This document shows positions 1-6,976 of a stretch of 10,603 nucleotides of DNA, in pieces. Made by a program: the position numbers and the translations under genes. The DNA comes from an uncultured Oscillospiraceae bacterium (GTDB lineage: Bacteria; Bacillota; Clostridia; Oscillospirales; Oscillospiraceae), in assembly GCA_900752305.1 (NCBI GenBank), contig CAADUV010000201.1, positions 1-10,603 of the forward strand, in the 5' to 3' direction. Each line of letters opens with the position of its first letter. Within the stretch, counting starts at the first letter, position 1. The notes below the pieces were generated by a model. The model searched no databases and was not told where the DNA came from. It saw nothing but the letters and a program-made list of their open reading frames with translations.

Positions 1-565
1 AGACGAAGGGGCCCGCCAGGCCGATGGCGGTGATGCACAGGGACAGGAGTCCGATGACCCCCACCAGGCCCTTTTGGCGGCCGATCATCCCCAGGAAGCG
101 GCGCAGGCTCCCCTTCCGCTTGTTCTCCCGCTGGAACTGTTCCGTAGGACGGAAGGTGATGACCTGTCCCAGGTAGCATGCGGCGAACTCCGCCCGGGTG
201 AGCTTCCGCCGGCCCAGGTCCGGGTCACAGAGGTAGACCTGCTCCCCTTTCACGGCGGAGAGGACCACATAGTGCTCGTAGATCCCGCGGTTGAGGATAC
301 GGGCCACGAGGGGGGTGGGGAGCTCGCCCTTGTCTATGGCCTGGAACAGCTCCTCCGCCGGGCCTTCCAGGGCGTCCGCCGCCAGGCCGTTCTCTCTGGC
401 ACCCTCCAGGACGCCGTACATGGTGGCGCCCTGCTGGTCCACCTGGATGGCCTCCCGCAGTTCCGCCATGGTCAGCTTGCGCCCGAAGTGCTGGAGCACC
501 ATGGACAGGCAGGCCGCGCCGCAGTCTTTTTCGTCATGCTGTTTGATTAGGTGAATGTACTTCAT
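1..565 (-). CDS. Peptidase C39 / bacteriocin-type ABC exporter, N-terminal part (cut by window edge)
   Basis: I translated 188 residues from the ATG at 563-565; the gene continues past base 1. Residues 1-140 form a C39 cysteine peptidase domain, which in this family removes a double-glycine leader from a peptide as it is exported. Visible catalytic candidates are Cys15 in QHDEKDCGAACLS (with the oxyanion Gln9), His98 in YEHYVVL and Asp114 in CDPDLGRRKL. A basic linker (about 145-165) follows, and the first membrane segment begins near residue 166 (LVGVIGLLSLCITAIGLAG). The permease and ATPase domains expected in this family would lie outside the window. The start is supported by GAGGAG six bases upstream. 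No stop, frameshift or missing catalytic residue is seen, so the gene looks intact as far as it goes. Its GC content appears higher than that of the CRISPR region. It is probably a chromosomal or bacteriocin-locus neighbour unrelated to the CRISPR operon. C39 identity is confident; the exported substrate is unknown. Confidence 0.9.
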   Translation of the reverse strand, partial: MKYIHLIKQHDEKDCGAACLSMVLQHFGRKLTMAELREAIQVDQQGATMYGVLEGARENGLAADALEGPAEELFQAIDKGELPTPLVARILNRGIYEHYVVLSAVKGEQVYLCDPDLGRRKLTRAEFAACYLGQVITFRPTEQFQRENKRKGSLRRFLGMIGRQKGLVGVIGLLSLCITAIGLAGPFV

Positions 566-583
566 GACACGCTCCTCTCAGGA

Positions 584-598
584 TGGGGGAAGCCCCCA
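584..598 (-). promoter_or_regulatory. Small 5'-UTR hairpin ahead of the C39 exporter
   Basis: TGGGGG and CCCCCA form a perfect six-base-pair stem with a three-base loop, ending about eight bases before the GAGGAG ribosome binding site of the exporter. It could stabilise the mRNA 5' end or modulate translation. Further upstream a GATAAT (plus-strand 619-624) could be a -10 box, but I see no good -35 at the right spacing, so I do not call a promoter. Confidence 0.35.
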
Positions 599-601
599 GG
601 T

Positions 602-615
602 CGTTGTGTTCTCTT
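602..615. repeat. 14-base direct repeat, copy 1
   Basis: CGTTGTGTTCTCTT occurs here and again at 1255-1268, in the same orientation. The two copies bracket the whole left CRISPR cassette. The second copy overlaps the stop codon of the large Cas7 gene. It may mark the ends of an inserted block, or be chance. Confidence 0.4.
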
Positions 616-675
616 TTTATTATCGGCCGGTCTCCGGTTTTGTTTAGCGTTATCTGCTCAGAAATCGACAGTTGG

Positions 676-718
676 CGGCTGGCGTTCCCCGAATGACCCT
701 CTTTGGAGACGCCAGCCG
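676..718. other. Long stem-loop upstream of the C39 exporter
   Basis: CGGCTGGCGT (676-685) pairs perfectly with ACGCCAGCCG (709-718), leaving a 23-base loop. No run of T follows on either strand, so it is not a typical intrinsic terminator. It lies between the CRISPR cassette terminators and the exporter, and might be an attenuator, a protein binding site or a boundary element. Function unknown. Confidence 0.45.
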
Positions 719-734
719 TCTTACCACCGCTCCC

Positions 735-773
735 AAAAGAAAAATCGCCAAACTCCGGCTAGAGTTTAGCGAT
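735..773 (-). terminator. Terminator of the left CRISPR cassette
   Basis: On the minus strand ATCGCTAAACTC pairs with GAGTTTGGCGAT over 12 positions, followed by TTTTTCTTTT. One position is a U-G wobble on the minus-strand RNA but a C-A mismatch on the plus-strand RNA, which supports minus-strand use. The same hairpin closes the right cassette at 10302-10333, so it is a conserved part of the cassette. Confidence 0.75.
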
Positions 774-790
774 GATCGCAGAAAAAGTTT

Positions 791-820
791 GACCGCTCCT
801 TCCCTTTTGGGAGGAGCGGT
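791..820. terminator. Extra GC-rich hairpin, present only in the left cassette
   Basis: ACCGCTCC and GGAGCGGT form an eight-base-pair stem that continues, after a bulged T, into CCC/GGG with a TTTT loop. On the minus strand CAAACTTTTT follows, so it can act as a first terminator just past the degenerate final repeat. In the right cassette the flanking sequences (CTAAAAC and AAA.TTTTT) are joined directly without this hairpin, so it looks like an insertion in the left copy or a loss from the right one. Confidence 0.55.
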
Positions 821-1116
821 TTTAGTCCGCGGACGGGTAAGGTGCAAAGTGGGTACGAGATTATTGGGGAGACGAATACACGTAGCAATCCCTCTACATA
901 GGTAAGGTGCAAGAGAAGACAATTAACACTATCTGGGAACTTATTCTCCCGTAACAATCTCTCTACATAGGTAAGGTACAAGAATTGAGAAAGAAGGCAT
1001 CGAAATCAAATAACATGTAGAAATTCCTCTACTACAGGTAAGGTGCAAGCTATTGAGATGAAGAACCATGGCCTCATGGCAAAGTAACAATCCCTCTACC
1101 ATAGGTAAGGTGCAAG
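819..1116 (-). CRISPR. Left CRISPR array: five repeats, four spacers
   Basis: Repeats lie at 1084-1116, 1017-1049, 951-982, 882-913 and a degenerate one at 819-847. In the crRNA direction (minus strand) they begin CTTGCACCTTACC and end GGGATTGTTAC. Lengths are 32 or 33 bases, the extra base being in the middle. Spacers are 34, 34, 37 and about 34 bases (1050-1083, 983-1016, 914-950, 848-881). The ATTGTTAC end resembles the ATTGAAAC tag typical of type III crRNAs and agrees with the strong leader promoter at 1141-1169. Repeats differ from one another by several bases, and the last keeps only the first half before ending CTAAAAC. This drift suggests an old array that is not being renewed quickly. 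No adaptation genes are near. Confidence 0.92.
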
Positions 1117-1197
1117 CCAAAACCGCCCTTATCTACTCGCATTGTACCAGAACCGCCGTTTTTTGTCAATCCGCCCCACTCTTTTTTTCAAAAACGT
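1117..1197 (-). repeat. CRISPR leader, left copy (homologous to 10450-10530)
   Basis: This 81-base stretch lines up without gaps with 10450-10530. By eye about 70 per cent of positions match (58 of 81), with the most conserved block running from the -10 to the -35 box of the leader promoter. It places both arrays under the same type of leader. Confidence 0.75.
1141..1169 (-). promoter_or_regulatory. Leader promoter of the left CRISPR array
   Basis: Reading the minus strand: TTGACA (1164-1169), a 17-base spacer, TACAAT (1141-1146), with TGG directly before the -10 (extended -10). Transcription would start near 1134 and enter the first repeat about 18 bases later. This is a near-consensus housekeeping sigma promoter. 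Confidence 0.88.
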
Positions 1198-1217
1198 ACC
1201 GCAGCCCCGCCGGAGGT

Positions 1218-1256
1218 CGCACCTGCTCCGCCCGATATTTGAACGGAGCAGGTGCG
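1218..1256 (-). terminator. Strong stem-loop just after the effector operon
   Basis: CGCACCTGCTCCG and its exact complement form a perfect 13-base-pair stem with a 13-base loop, beginning 11 bases after the stop codon of the last operon gene. No clear T-run follows on the minus strand, so it may be a terminator of imperfect type or an mRNA 3'-end stabiliser. On the plus strand TTGTGTTCTCTT follows, but no plus-strand gene ends here. Confidence 0.55.
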
Positions 1257-1268
1257 TTGTGTTCTCTT
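1255..1268. repeat. 14-base direct repeat, copy 2
   Basis: CGTTGTGTTCTCTT, identical to 602-615. It overlaps the end of the stem-loop and the stop codon of the large Cas7 gene. Confidence 0.4.
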
Positions 1269-3318
1269 ATGGATCCTGCGGCGGCGTCCAGCCTGGGTAG
1301 CGTTGTTTGAACTCCTGGATGAGTCTCATGGTCCCCATCAAGTCCGTCGCCCCCAACTCTGCCTTTCTCCGGCGGTACTCGGTGTCCCGATCCTCCACCG
1401 CGGCCGTCTCCTTTGCCCGCTTCCGTTCTTCCCGGACGGTGGGCATGAACTGCCTCCGGTTCTTGTACTCCGCCAGCGTCAGGTATCGAACGTCTTCGTG
1501 CTTCCGCTCCACGGAGTGCATGTGCAGGAAGTCCTGGATCGCGCCGATCTCTCGGAACGGCTTCTTGCGGTTCAGCTCCTGCTCCATATAGGCGCAATAG
1601 TACCCGATCAGCCCGTTGGCATCCAACGGCTGGGTATATTTCCCGCTGGCCAGGCCGTCAGCACGGTAGAGGCGCTCCGGACAGAGCTGTTCCACGGCGT
1701 CCAGGGTCACTTTCATCCTGCCATATCCCCAGGGTTTCCCCTTGCCCACGGTCTGGAAATAGGTCTTATCCTCCTCTAACCCGTCGTCCAAGGTCAGGCA
1801 CCACAGCAGCAGACCCAACTCGTCTTTGGACAGGTTGCGGAAGTGGATGCGGCCTGTAAACTGCGTCCCCGGTTCCATCAGGGTCAAGTCCGTCCCCATC
1901 TTCTCCTTGATCTCGCTTTGATCCGGCACCTGGGACGGCTGGAGCCAATACTGCTTGATGCCCCTCAGGCGGAAATCCCCGTGATTGTAGCTCTTTTTGT
2001 CCAGCAGGTAGTCGGGAAAGCTGCTGGGCTTGGGGCCGCCGCCAGACATTTTGATGTGCTGACTGGGTGCTGCGCTGGTTTGGAAATCCTCAAAGGACAC
2101 CCTGGAACGATAGGCAAAGTTCTTCTTTTTCTCCCTGCCCGCTTCGTCCGAGACCATATAATCTGAGGCAAACCCTAGCACTGCATAGGGGTAATCCAGG
2201 GTCAGCTCCATCGCCGCCGCCCGGTGGGTCTCCGGCACCCCTTCCCCCGGCGTGTGCAGGAACGCCACGCGCAGGTAAGGCGTTCTCCCCACCACGACGC
2301 CGCCGCTCTGGTCATCCAGCAGGAAGAAGGGTTCCGCCTGGCCCTGCTTTTGCGGCAGTGCCCAAAAGTTTGGATTCATGGTGCCTTTCGTGCCTCTCAG
2401 CGTGTTTTTCCGCTGCTTGTAGTCCATCTCATAGGCCAGGCGATCCTCTACCGACCAGGTAAAGTGCGCATCCGTTTCGTCAAAGGCCGGGAAGAGATAG
2501 AGGGTATTCTGTCCATTCATGTCCCCCGCAGCCATCAAGACGCCAGGCGACCAGTCCGTTCTCGTCTCCCCTGCCGTCCGCGCTTCCATCTGCTTCACCG
2601 TCTCGCCAGACGCCCGATACCAGACATCGAAGGTCTTCGTCCAGGCGTTCACCCACTCCGCTTTGCAGATCGGATTGACAATGGTCAGGTCATGCTCCTT
2701 TTTGATCCTGGTGTACTCATAGGGCAGCAGCTTCGGAGCCTTGTCCGCTCTTCGTTTCTGCTCTTTCGCCTCTTCACACAGCTCCTTGTACCTGGCCCAA
2801 TTCTGCTCCGGCACGATCCGCTTGGGCACGCGCAGGAACGGTTTGGCGGTGCGATAGATCACAAACGCCTTTCCCTCCCGCCGGACATAGCAGGCGCTGA
2901 CCTTGGGCGGGCCATTCTTGTAATCCAACGCAGCTTCATAGTCCAACTTCACCAGTTCCTTCACGCTGCCTTTGGCGCTGGCCATGGCGCGGTAGAGCAT
3001 ACGCACATTATCCAAGTCTTCCCCAGGGCGCAGTGCGCCCTGTCCCAAGATCATCATGTTGGTCCGGACGATCCCCTTTACGCTGGAGCCGGGAATGACA
3101 TAGGTTCCATCCACGCGCCGGAAGAAATCGTTGGCGTTGTCCTTTTTTCCGTTATCGACGCACACTGGCGTTTCGGCCGTAAAGGTACAGGTGATGATGC
3201 CGCTCAGGCGGTTGGGCTCCCAGGCATCGTGGGCAGGGAGCTGCTCCATGGACGCATACCGCGTATACACCCGGTCCAGCAGCGGGATAAAATTGTAGGG
3301 ATTGTTGTTATACGGCAT
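1267..3318 (-). CDS. Large Cas7-family RAMP protein (TIGR03986-like; Cas7-insertion subunit of type III-Dv)
   Basis: A backbone subunit that should bind crRNA and cleave target RNA within the type III-D complex. I chose the ATG at 3318 (683 residues): GGGGGAAG lies well placed before it, it starts two bases after the csx19 stop, and it puts the family hallmark YNFIPL at residues 8-13. An upstream in-frame ATG at 3333 would add five residues. HD (30-31) and SGIITCTFTAETP follow. The loop with Asp64 (NANDFFRRVDG) precedes the RAMP motif YVIPGSSVKG (73-82), and this Asp aligns by eye with the catalytic Asp of Csm3. A long middle section separates this from the closing glycine motif KGKPWGYGRMKV (about 526-537), consistent with a Cas7 carrying a large insertion. 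The last 100 residues are highly charged and helical (EERKRAKETAAVEDRD). No frameshift is seen. Family assignment is good; the catalytic residue is by hand alignment only. Confidence 0.82.
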   Translation of the reverse strand: MPYNNNPYNFIPLLDRVYTRYASMEQLPAHDAWEPNRLSGIITCTFTAETPVCVDNGKKDNANDFFRRVDGTYVIPGSSVKGIVRTNMMILGQGALRPGEDLDNVRMLYRAMASAKGSVKELVKLDYEAALDYKNGPPKVSACYVRREGKAFVIYRTAKPFLRVPKRIVPEQNWARYKELCEEAKEQKRRADKAPKLLPYEYTRIKKEHDLTIVNPICKAEWVNAWTKTFDVWYRASGETVKQMEARTAGETRTDWSPGVLMAAGDMNGQNTLYLFPAFDETDAHFTWSVEDRLAYEMDYKQRKNTLRGTKGTMNPNFWALPQKQGQAEPFFLLDDQSGGVVVGRTPYLRVAFLHTPGEGVPETHRAAAMELTLDYPYAVLGFASDYMVSDEAGREKKKNFAYRSRVSFEDFQTSAAPSQHIKMSGGGPKPSSFPDYLLDKKSYNHGDFRLRGIKQYWLQPSQVPDQSEIKEKMGTDLTLMEPGTQFTGRIHFRNLSKDELGLLLWCLTLDDGLEEDKTYFQTVGKGKPWGYGRMKVTLDAVEQLCPERLYRADGLASGKYTQPLDANGLIGYYCAYMEQELNRKKPFREIGAIQDFLHMHSVERKHEDVRYLTLAEYKNRRQFMPTVREERKRAKETAAVEDRDTEYRRRKAELGATDLMGTMRLIQEFKQRYPGWTPPQDP

Positions 3319-3320
3319 CC

Positions 3321-3731
3321 TCACTTCCCCCATCCTTTTAGTCGGGTCGCAGCCCGGTATAGCTGTCCATCCTCATCATATGCCAGGTATTCCACCACGG
3401 TCAGCGTTCGGCCAAAGTTCCCGTCGTGGGCCAGCGCATAGTCCTGTTCCATGCACGTATCCTCGGCCTCTTCTTCCTCCTCCAACTGCACAGCGGACAG
3501 CTGGCCGTCCTGTTCCCAAAAGCGCAGTTCCGATGTGTCGTCGAAAAACCGCGCTTCTGTCACTTCCTCCCACCGGATGTTCGCGCGATCCGTTTCGCCC
3601 AGGTACACCCGGCTCAGCTCCCGCAGCAGCACATAGGGGTAGCGCTGCGCCATCTCTTTGGCCGCTTCGGTATCGTCCCATTTCTTCACTTTCACGCCGG
3701 ACTGCCCCCTTTCTCCAACGTATTCAGCCAT
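3321..3731 (-). CDS. csx19: Csx19-like subunit of the type III-D complex
   Basis: A small acidic protein matching the Csx19 (TIGR03984) pattern: an ELRFWEQDG strand near residues 68-76 after an acidic FFDD, an acidic stretch (EEEEEAED), and a C-terminal VVEYLAYDEDGQLYRAATRL. In the Synechocystis III-Dv complex Csx19 is a structural subunit; no enzymatic motif is visible here. The longest reading starts at the ATG at 3731 (136 residues) and overlaps the previous gene by 40 bases. The GTG at 3695 gives a four-base GTGA overlap and a 124-residue protein beginning KVKKWDD. I find that start at least as likely, because the first 13 residues simply read the preceding gene in another frame. Position between two cas7 genes supports the call. 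Small size makes recognition less certain than for its neighbours. Confidence 0.68.
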   Translation of the reverse strand: MAEYVGERGQSGVKVKKWDDTEAAKEMAQRYPYVLLRELSRVYLGETDRANIRWEEVTEARFFDDTSELRFWEQDGQLSAVQLEEEEEAEDTCMEQDYALAHDGNFGRTLTVVEYLAYDEDGQLYRAATRLKGWGK

Positions 3732-4987
3732 GTTTCCACCAATTCCACTTTGCCGGACACCGACTGCTGCTGCTGTTCCTGATAGCGGAAGGTACAGGTC
3801 TCGGCTCCGTCGTGGACGGTCAACACGCCATCGGACAGATAACCATAGCCAACCGTGTTCCCACTGCCGACGCTGTACAGCCCTGCAGCCAGGTCACGGA
3901 GCGCATAAAAGAGGATGGCGCACTCCTGGGCGGTGGTCGGGCGGACCAGGTCCACCTGAATGCGCACGTGACCGCTGACCGGCATCTGAGAAAAGAGCCG
4001 TTTCTCCATCACGCCGCCGGTGAACCGGTTGATGCAGGTGCGTGTGATCACCGTCTCCTGCTTCACCTGCTCCATCCGACACTCATGGACCCGGAGTTTC
4101 GCTGCGGTTCCGGTGAATCCTCGCACGGCCTCTTCACCGAACAAGGTGGAGATCAAATCCTCCCGCCTCAGATAGCTGGCGATCCGTTCCGCCTGACTGC
4201 GGATGCAGCCCTTGAGCGAGGAAGCTGGGAGCAGGTAATGCCCGTTCTCCTGCATCGGCAGGGCAACGGTCTGATCCCCTCTTCGCTCCGTCCTGCCGCT
4301 GCGGACGAGCACACTGGACATCTGTCCCGTCACCACGAACTGAACGCCCCACGCTTTTTCCTTGCTCAGCTCCAACTGCACCGTATCCTTCGGCGCTTCC
4401 TCCTGGATCCAGGCGGTTCGATCTGCCGCATCTGTCAGGTCATACCGCTGACGGCGCACCGCCAAAGCCACTGCGCCAAAGCCGTTGGAGCGCTGGCCGC
4501 CGATGGTGATCTCCCCGGCGTGCATGGCTCGGAGGAGGGTTTCCACCGTCTCTTCCTCCGGCGTGCCTGCCGGTGTCAGCGTGCCTGCCGGGAGGTGCTG
4601 TTTCAGCAGCAGCTGGAAGGAAAATGCGGTGCCGGAGGGCAGGCCATCGGTATGGAAGAGCTTTCCGTCCTCCCCGGTACCGGTCTTGCGGTCAATGCGC
4701 AGACGGGGTCTGCTCTGGGGGGTGCATTTGGTCTGGAACCGCCCGTCGCTGACGGTGAGCATACTGTCAACGCCCAGGCCTTCACTGGAGCCGAACAGGT
4801 GCTTTGCGGCCTCCTCTCCCTGCTCCAAGGCCAGGTAGGAACGGAGGACGCCGGCAATACTGCCGCCCTGGATCATCGGCAGGCCGTCTGCACCGCAAAG
4901 CATACTTTTCTCCGTGCCGCCGGTGCGCAGGGGCGTCTGACAGGTGGCGTCCACCAAGTAACACACTGCATAGTTGAATTTTGCCAC
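3692..4987 (-). CDS. Tandem Cas7-Cas7 RAMP protein (Cas7-2x of type III-Dv)
   Basis: A fusion of two Cas7 folds, giving two successive backbone positions in the crRNA-bound complex. It starts at a GTG (4985-4987) with AGGAGG eight bases upstream, three bases after the preceding stop. Domain 1 (about 1-180) has LPMIQGGSIAGVLR (36-49), LFG (64-66), the segment IDRKTGTGEDGKLF (98-111) and a closing GGQRSNGFGAVAL (163-175). Domain 2 (about 210-395) has LLPASSLKGCIR (252-263), LFGEEAVRGFTG and a closing GNTVGYGYL (376-384). In domain 2, Asp238 (RRGDQTVALP) sits where the Csm3 catalytic Asp falls. In domain 1 the matching loop (GGTEKSMLCGAD) has no Asp there, with Glu26 nearest. So target RNA cleavage may occur in the second domain only. 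Q-rich tail (QEQQQQS) near 403. Type III RAMP identity is secure; the active-site reading is inference. Confidence 0.84.
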   Translation of the reverse strand: MAKFNYAVCYLVDATCQTPLRTGGTEKSMLCGADGLPMIQGGSIAGVLRSYLALEQGEEAAKHLFGSSEGLGVDSMLTVSDGRFQTKCTPQSRPRLRIDRKTGTGEDGKLFHTDGLPSGTAFSFQLLLKQHLPAGTLTPAGTPEEETVETLLRAMHAGEITIGGQRSNGFGAVALAVRRQRYDLTDAADRTAWIQEEAPKDTVQLELSKEKAWGVQFVVTGQMSSVLVRSGRTERRGDQTVALPMQENGHYLLPASSLKGCIRSQAERIASYLRREDLISTLFGEEAVRGFTGTAAKLRVHECRMEQVKQETVITRTCINRFTGGVMEKRLFSQMPVSGHVRIQVDLVRPTTAQECAILFYALRDLAAGLYSVGSGNTVGYGYLSDGVLTVHDGAETCTFRYQEQQQQSVSGKVELVETWLNTLEKGGSPA

Positions 4988-4990
4988 AGC

Positions 4991-6976
4991 TCACGCCTCC
5001 TTCCGGTTCAGGTCCATCAAGTCAGAGAGCAGTTTCAGCCGCTCGCTGACGCTCTGGGCATCTTTGAGTGGGAGCTGCGCGGAATCCTGGAGCAATCCCA
5101 AAATAAAGTGGTGCATTTTCCCGTAATCCTCCCGGAATTTCGGACTTTTGTCCTCAACATCCGCAAACCACTGCTCCATCGCCTCCCGCACAGCCTGCAA
5201 ACTGGGAGCCTCGTGCAGCCCTTCCCACTGGGCCTGCAGTTTCCCCATCTGGCTGAGGGACAGGCCACTGGGCATGCTCGTGGTCAGCAGCCAGCCGGCA
5301 CGGCGATTACGCAGTTCCGCTGCACTGCCCGGTCTGCTCTGCAGGGCGCTGTTCCGCTTTTTCTTCTGTGTGACCCGTTCAAAGTCCCGCAGGAAGAGCA
5401 CACGTCCAAGCCCTTCTTCCCGACGCAGGCCAAGCCCGCTCCGCTCCAATTTCTTGAGGGTTTCCAGGGCTGGCGCTTCTTTGCAGTCCAATCGGAACAT
5501 ACTCCCCCGGTCATAGGCCGGCATGGCCGGGAGCCGGGTGCCAAAGGTGCTGTTAAAGCCACTCATCTGAAGGATGGAAGTGGAACAGAACACCTCTTCC
5601 ACCGGCACCCCTAGCAGGCGCTGGAACACAGCGCTGTCCGCCCCGCAGGGCAGCCCGTACTCGTCCACCAATGCCAGCGGGGAGAGCAGCAGCAGGTACA
5701 GGGTGTGCGAGGGCTCGTCCCCCATGCGATAGCCATAGGCGGCGCTCTCCGGTGCCTCTTCCATCCAGCGTCTCTCCTGGACTTCACACAGGCCGGTGCC
5801 CCCGTGGATGCCAGCGCCTAAGCGGATCTCTCCCGCCAGGGCAGCTGCCACACGCCCTTTCATCTCCTCAGAACAGCCATCCAGCTGGACTGCGCCTGTG
5901 AATATCTGGTCGGGGCTGAGCTGCTCGGTCTGGAACATCTTTTTCTGTTCCCGATCGATGCGGGTTTCCACCCGTGTCTTTGCCGACCAGCCTTGGATCT
6001 CCCACCCATCAGATGGATGCTCGGCCGGGGAAATGGTGCAGAAACTGCCCAATTTGGCCCGTTTGGTTCCTTCTTCTACGTCTTTTGTATGCAGAATGGA
6101 ATAGAACTTTTGTTCCAGTTTGTCCTCATAGAACCCCTTCAGTGCCGGCAGGATCACCGCTTCCTTGGCCAGTCCCTTCTTACACGGGACGGCATCGGTA
6201 AAGCGAACCTGGCGGAGCAGCTGCTTCTTATTGGCCGCAAACCACTCCGGCGACTGCTTGGCCAGCCTGTGGATCACATAGCCCCGGACCGCACTGGCAG
6301 GCAGGTAGCCCAGACACCCCAGAAAAGTGTCGTGGCTGGCCGCTCGATCGGTGACGCGAAGAGGCTCCTTCAGGCACAGGCGATAGGTCAGATTGTCTCC
6401 CGCCCCAGGGATGGGTTCTGTTTCCGCTTCCTGAACCGGCGTCCACTCCCCCACCGTGACCCGGACCCGGCCAAAGCCTCTGGTGCGGCTGGTTCCCACA
6501 TATTTGATACACCGCAGGGCATCCCGGAGCAGGGCGCTGTCCTGTTCTTGACAGGTGATGGTCCCGGCAAAGGTCAAACCCCTCCGGATACAGGCAGCAA
6601 TACGGAGGGAGCCGCTCTCCACTGTGCCCGTGTTGGGATCGACACTGGTAAAGGCACGGTTTTCCCTCCACGCTTCCGCCGGCTCCACCAGCGTCAACGG
6701 AGTCAGGAAGATCTGACGGGGCGAGTCCACTCCGTGCCATGCTTCGGTCTGGCCGAATAGCTGCGCCAAAGTGGCAGCGCTGTCCGGCGTCCCCTGCCAT
6801 TCCAGCAGATTGGCCGTCTCCTCCCGGAGCAACCCTTTCCAGGTACTGCCGCTGAGGTAAGGGAGGCCGTCTTCGTCGGTTTTGACGCTGATGTCCTCGC
6901 CGCCTGGGATGCTGCAGCCATTGCCAAAGATGGCGTCAGACAGCAGCTCCATGGTGACCGTTGTACACACTCTCAT
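4991..6976 (-). CDS. csx10: Cas7-Csx10 (Cas5-like) fusion with helical C-terminal tail (Cas7-Cas5-Cas11 of type III-Dv)
   Basis: Multi-domain subunit of 661 residues, expected to hold the crRNA 5' tag and the first Cas7 position. Residues 1-175 are a Cas7 fold: Asp28 (GGEDISVKTD) at the Csm3-like catalytic position, LPYLSGSTWKGLLRE (38-52), LFG (73-75), IAACIRRGLTFAG, and the closing SRTRGFGRVRV (163-173). Residues about 195-400 begin the Csx10 part, with LPASAVRGYVIHRL (225-238), TRIDREQKKMF (338-348) and RLGAGIHGGTGLCEV. Residues about 425-530 carry the Csx10 hallmark SGLGLRREEGLGRVLF (513-528) after SGFNSTFGTRLP and a GSMFRL strand. The last 100 residues (about 560-661) are almost all helix and could be the fused Cas11-like small subunit, as no separate cas11 exists. 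It starts with ATGA overlapping the cas10 stop, with GAGGAGGGG just upstream. Single Csx10 proteins lack the N-terminal Cas7. Confidence 0.86.
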   Translation of the reverse strand: MRVCTTVTMELLSDAIFGNGCSIPGGEDISVKTDEDGLPYLSGSTWKGLLREETANLLEWQGTPDSAATLAQLFGQTEAWHGVDSPRQIFLTPLTLVEPAEAWRENRAFTSVDPNTGTVESGSLRIAACIRRGLTFAGTITCQEQDSALLRDALRCIKYVGTSRTRGFGRVRVTVGEWTPVQEAETEPIPGAGDNLTYRLCLKEPLRVTDRAASHDTFLGCLGYLPASAVRGYVIHRLAKQSPEWFAANKKQLLRQVRFTDAVPCKKGLAKEAVILPALKGFYEDKLEQKFYSILHTKDVEEGTKRAKLGSFCTISPAEHPSDGWEIQGWSAKTRVETRIDREQKKMFQTEQLSPDQIFTGAVQLDGCSEEMKGRVAAALAGEIRLGAGIHGGTGLCEVQERRWMEEAPESAAYGYRMGDEPSHTLYLLLLSPLALVDEYGLPCGADSAVFQRLLGVPVEEVFCSTSILQMSGFNSTFGTRLPAMPAYDRGSMFRLDCKEAPALETLKKLERSGLGLRREEGLGRVLFLRDFERVTQKKKRNSALQSRPGSAAELRNRRAGWLLTTSMPSGLSLSQMGKLQAQWEGLHEAPSLQAVREAMEQWFADVEDKSPKFREDYGKMHHFILGLLQDSAQLPLKDAQSVSERLKLLSDLMDLNRKEA

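Noticed and set aside
74..550. Plus-strand open frame opposite the exporter
   Set aside because: The minus strand encodes a clear C39 peptidase with its catalytic residues; the plus reading has no recognisable domain.
619..624. GATAAT as a -10 box for the exporter
   Set aside because: No acceptable -35 hexamer is found 16-18 bases upstream.
766..981. Short minus-strand open frame with repeated LTYVE peptides
   Set aside because: The repetition is simply the CRISPR repeat translated; it crosses spacers and has no ribosome binding site.
2224..5614. Very long open frames on the plus strand opposite the cas genes
   Set aside because: They are antisense to well-recognised RAMP proteins, lack ribosome binding sites and give low-complexity Pro/Arg/His-rich products; they arise from codon bias of the minus-strand genes.
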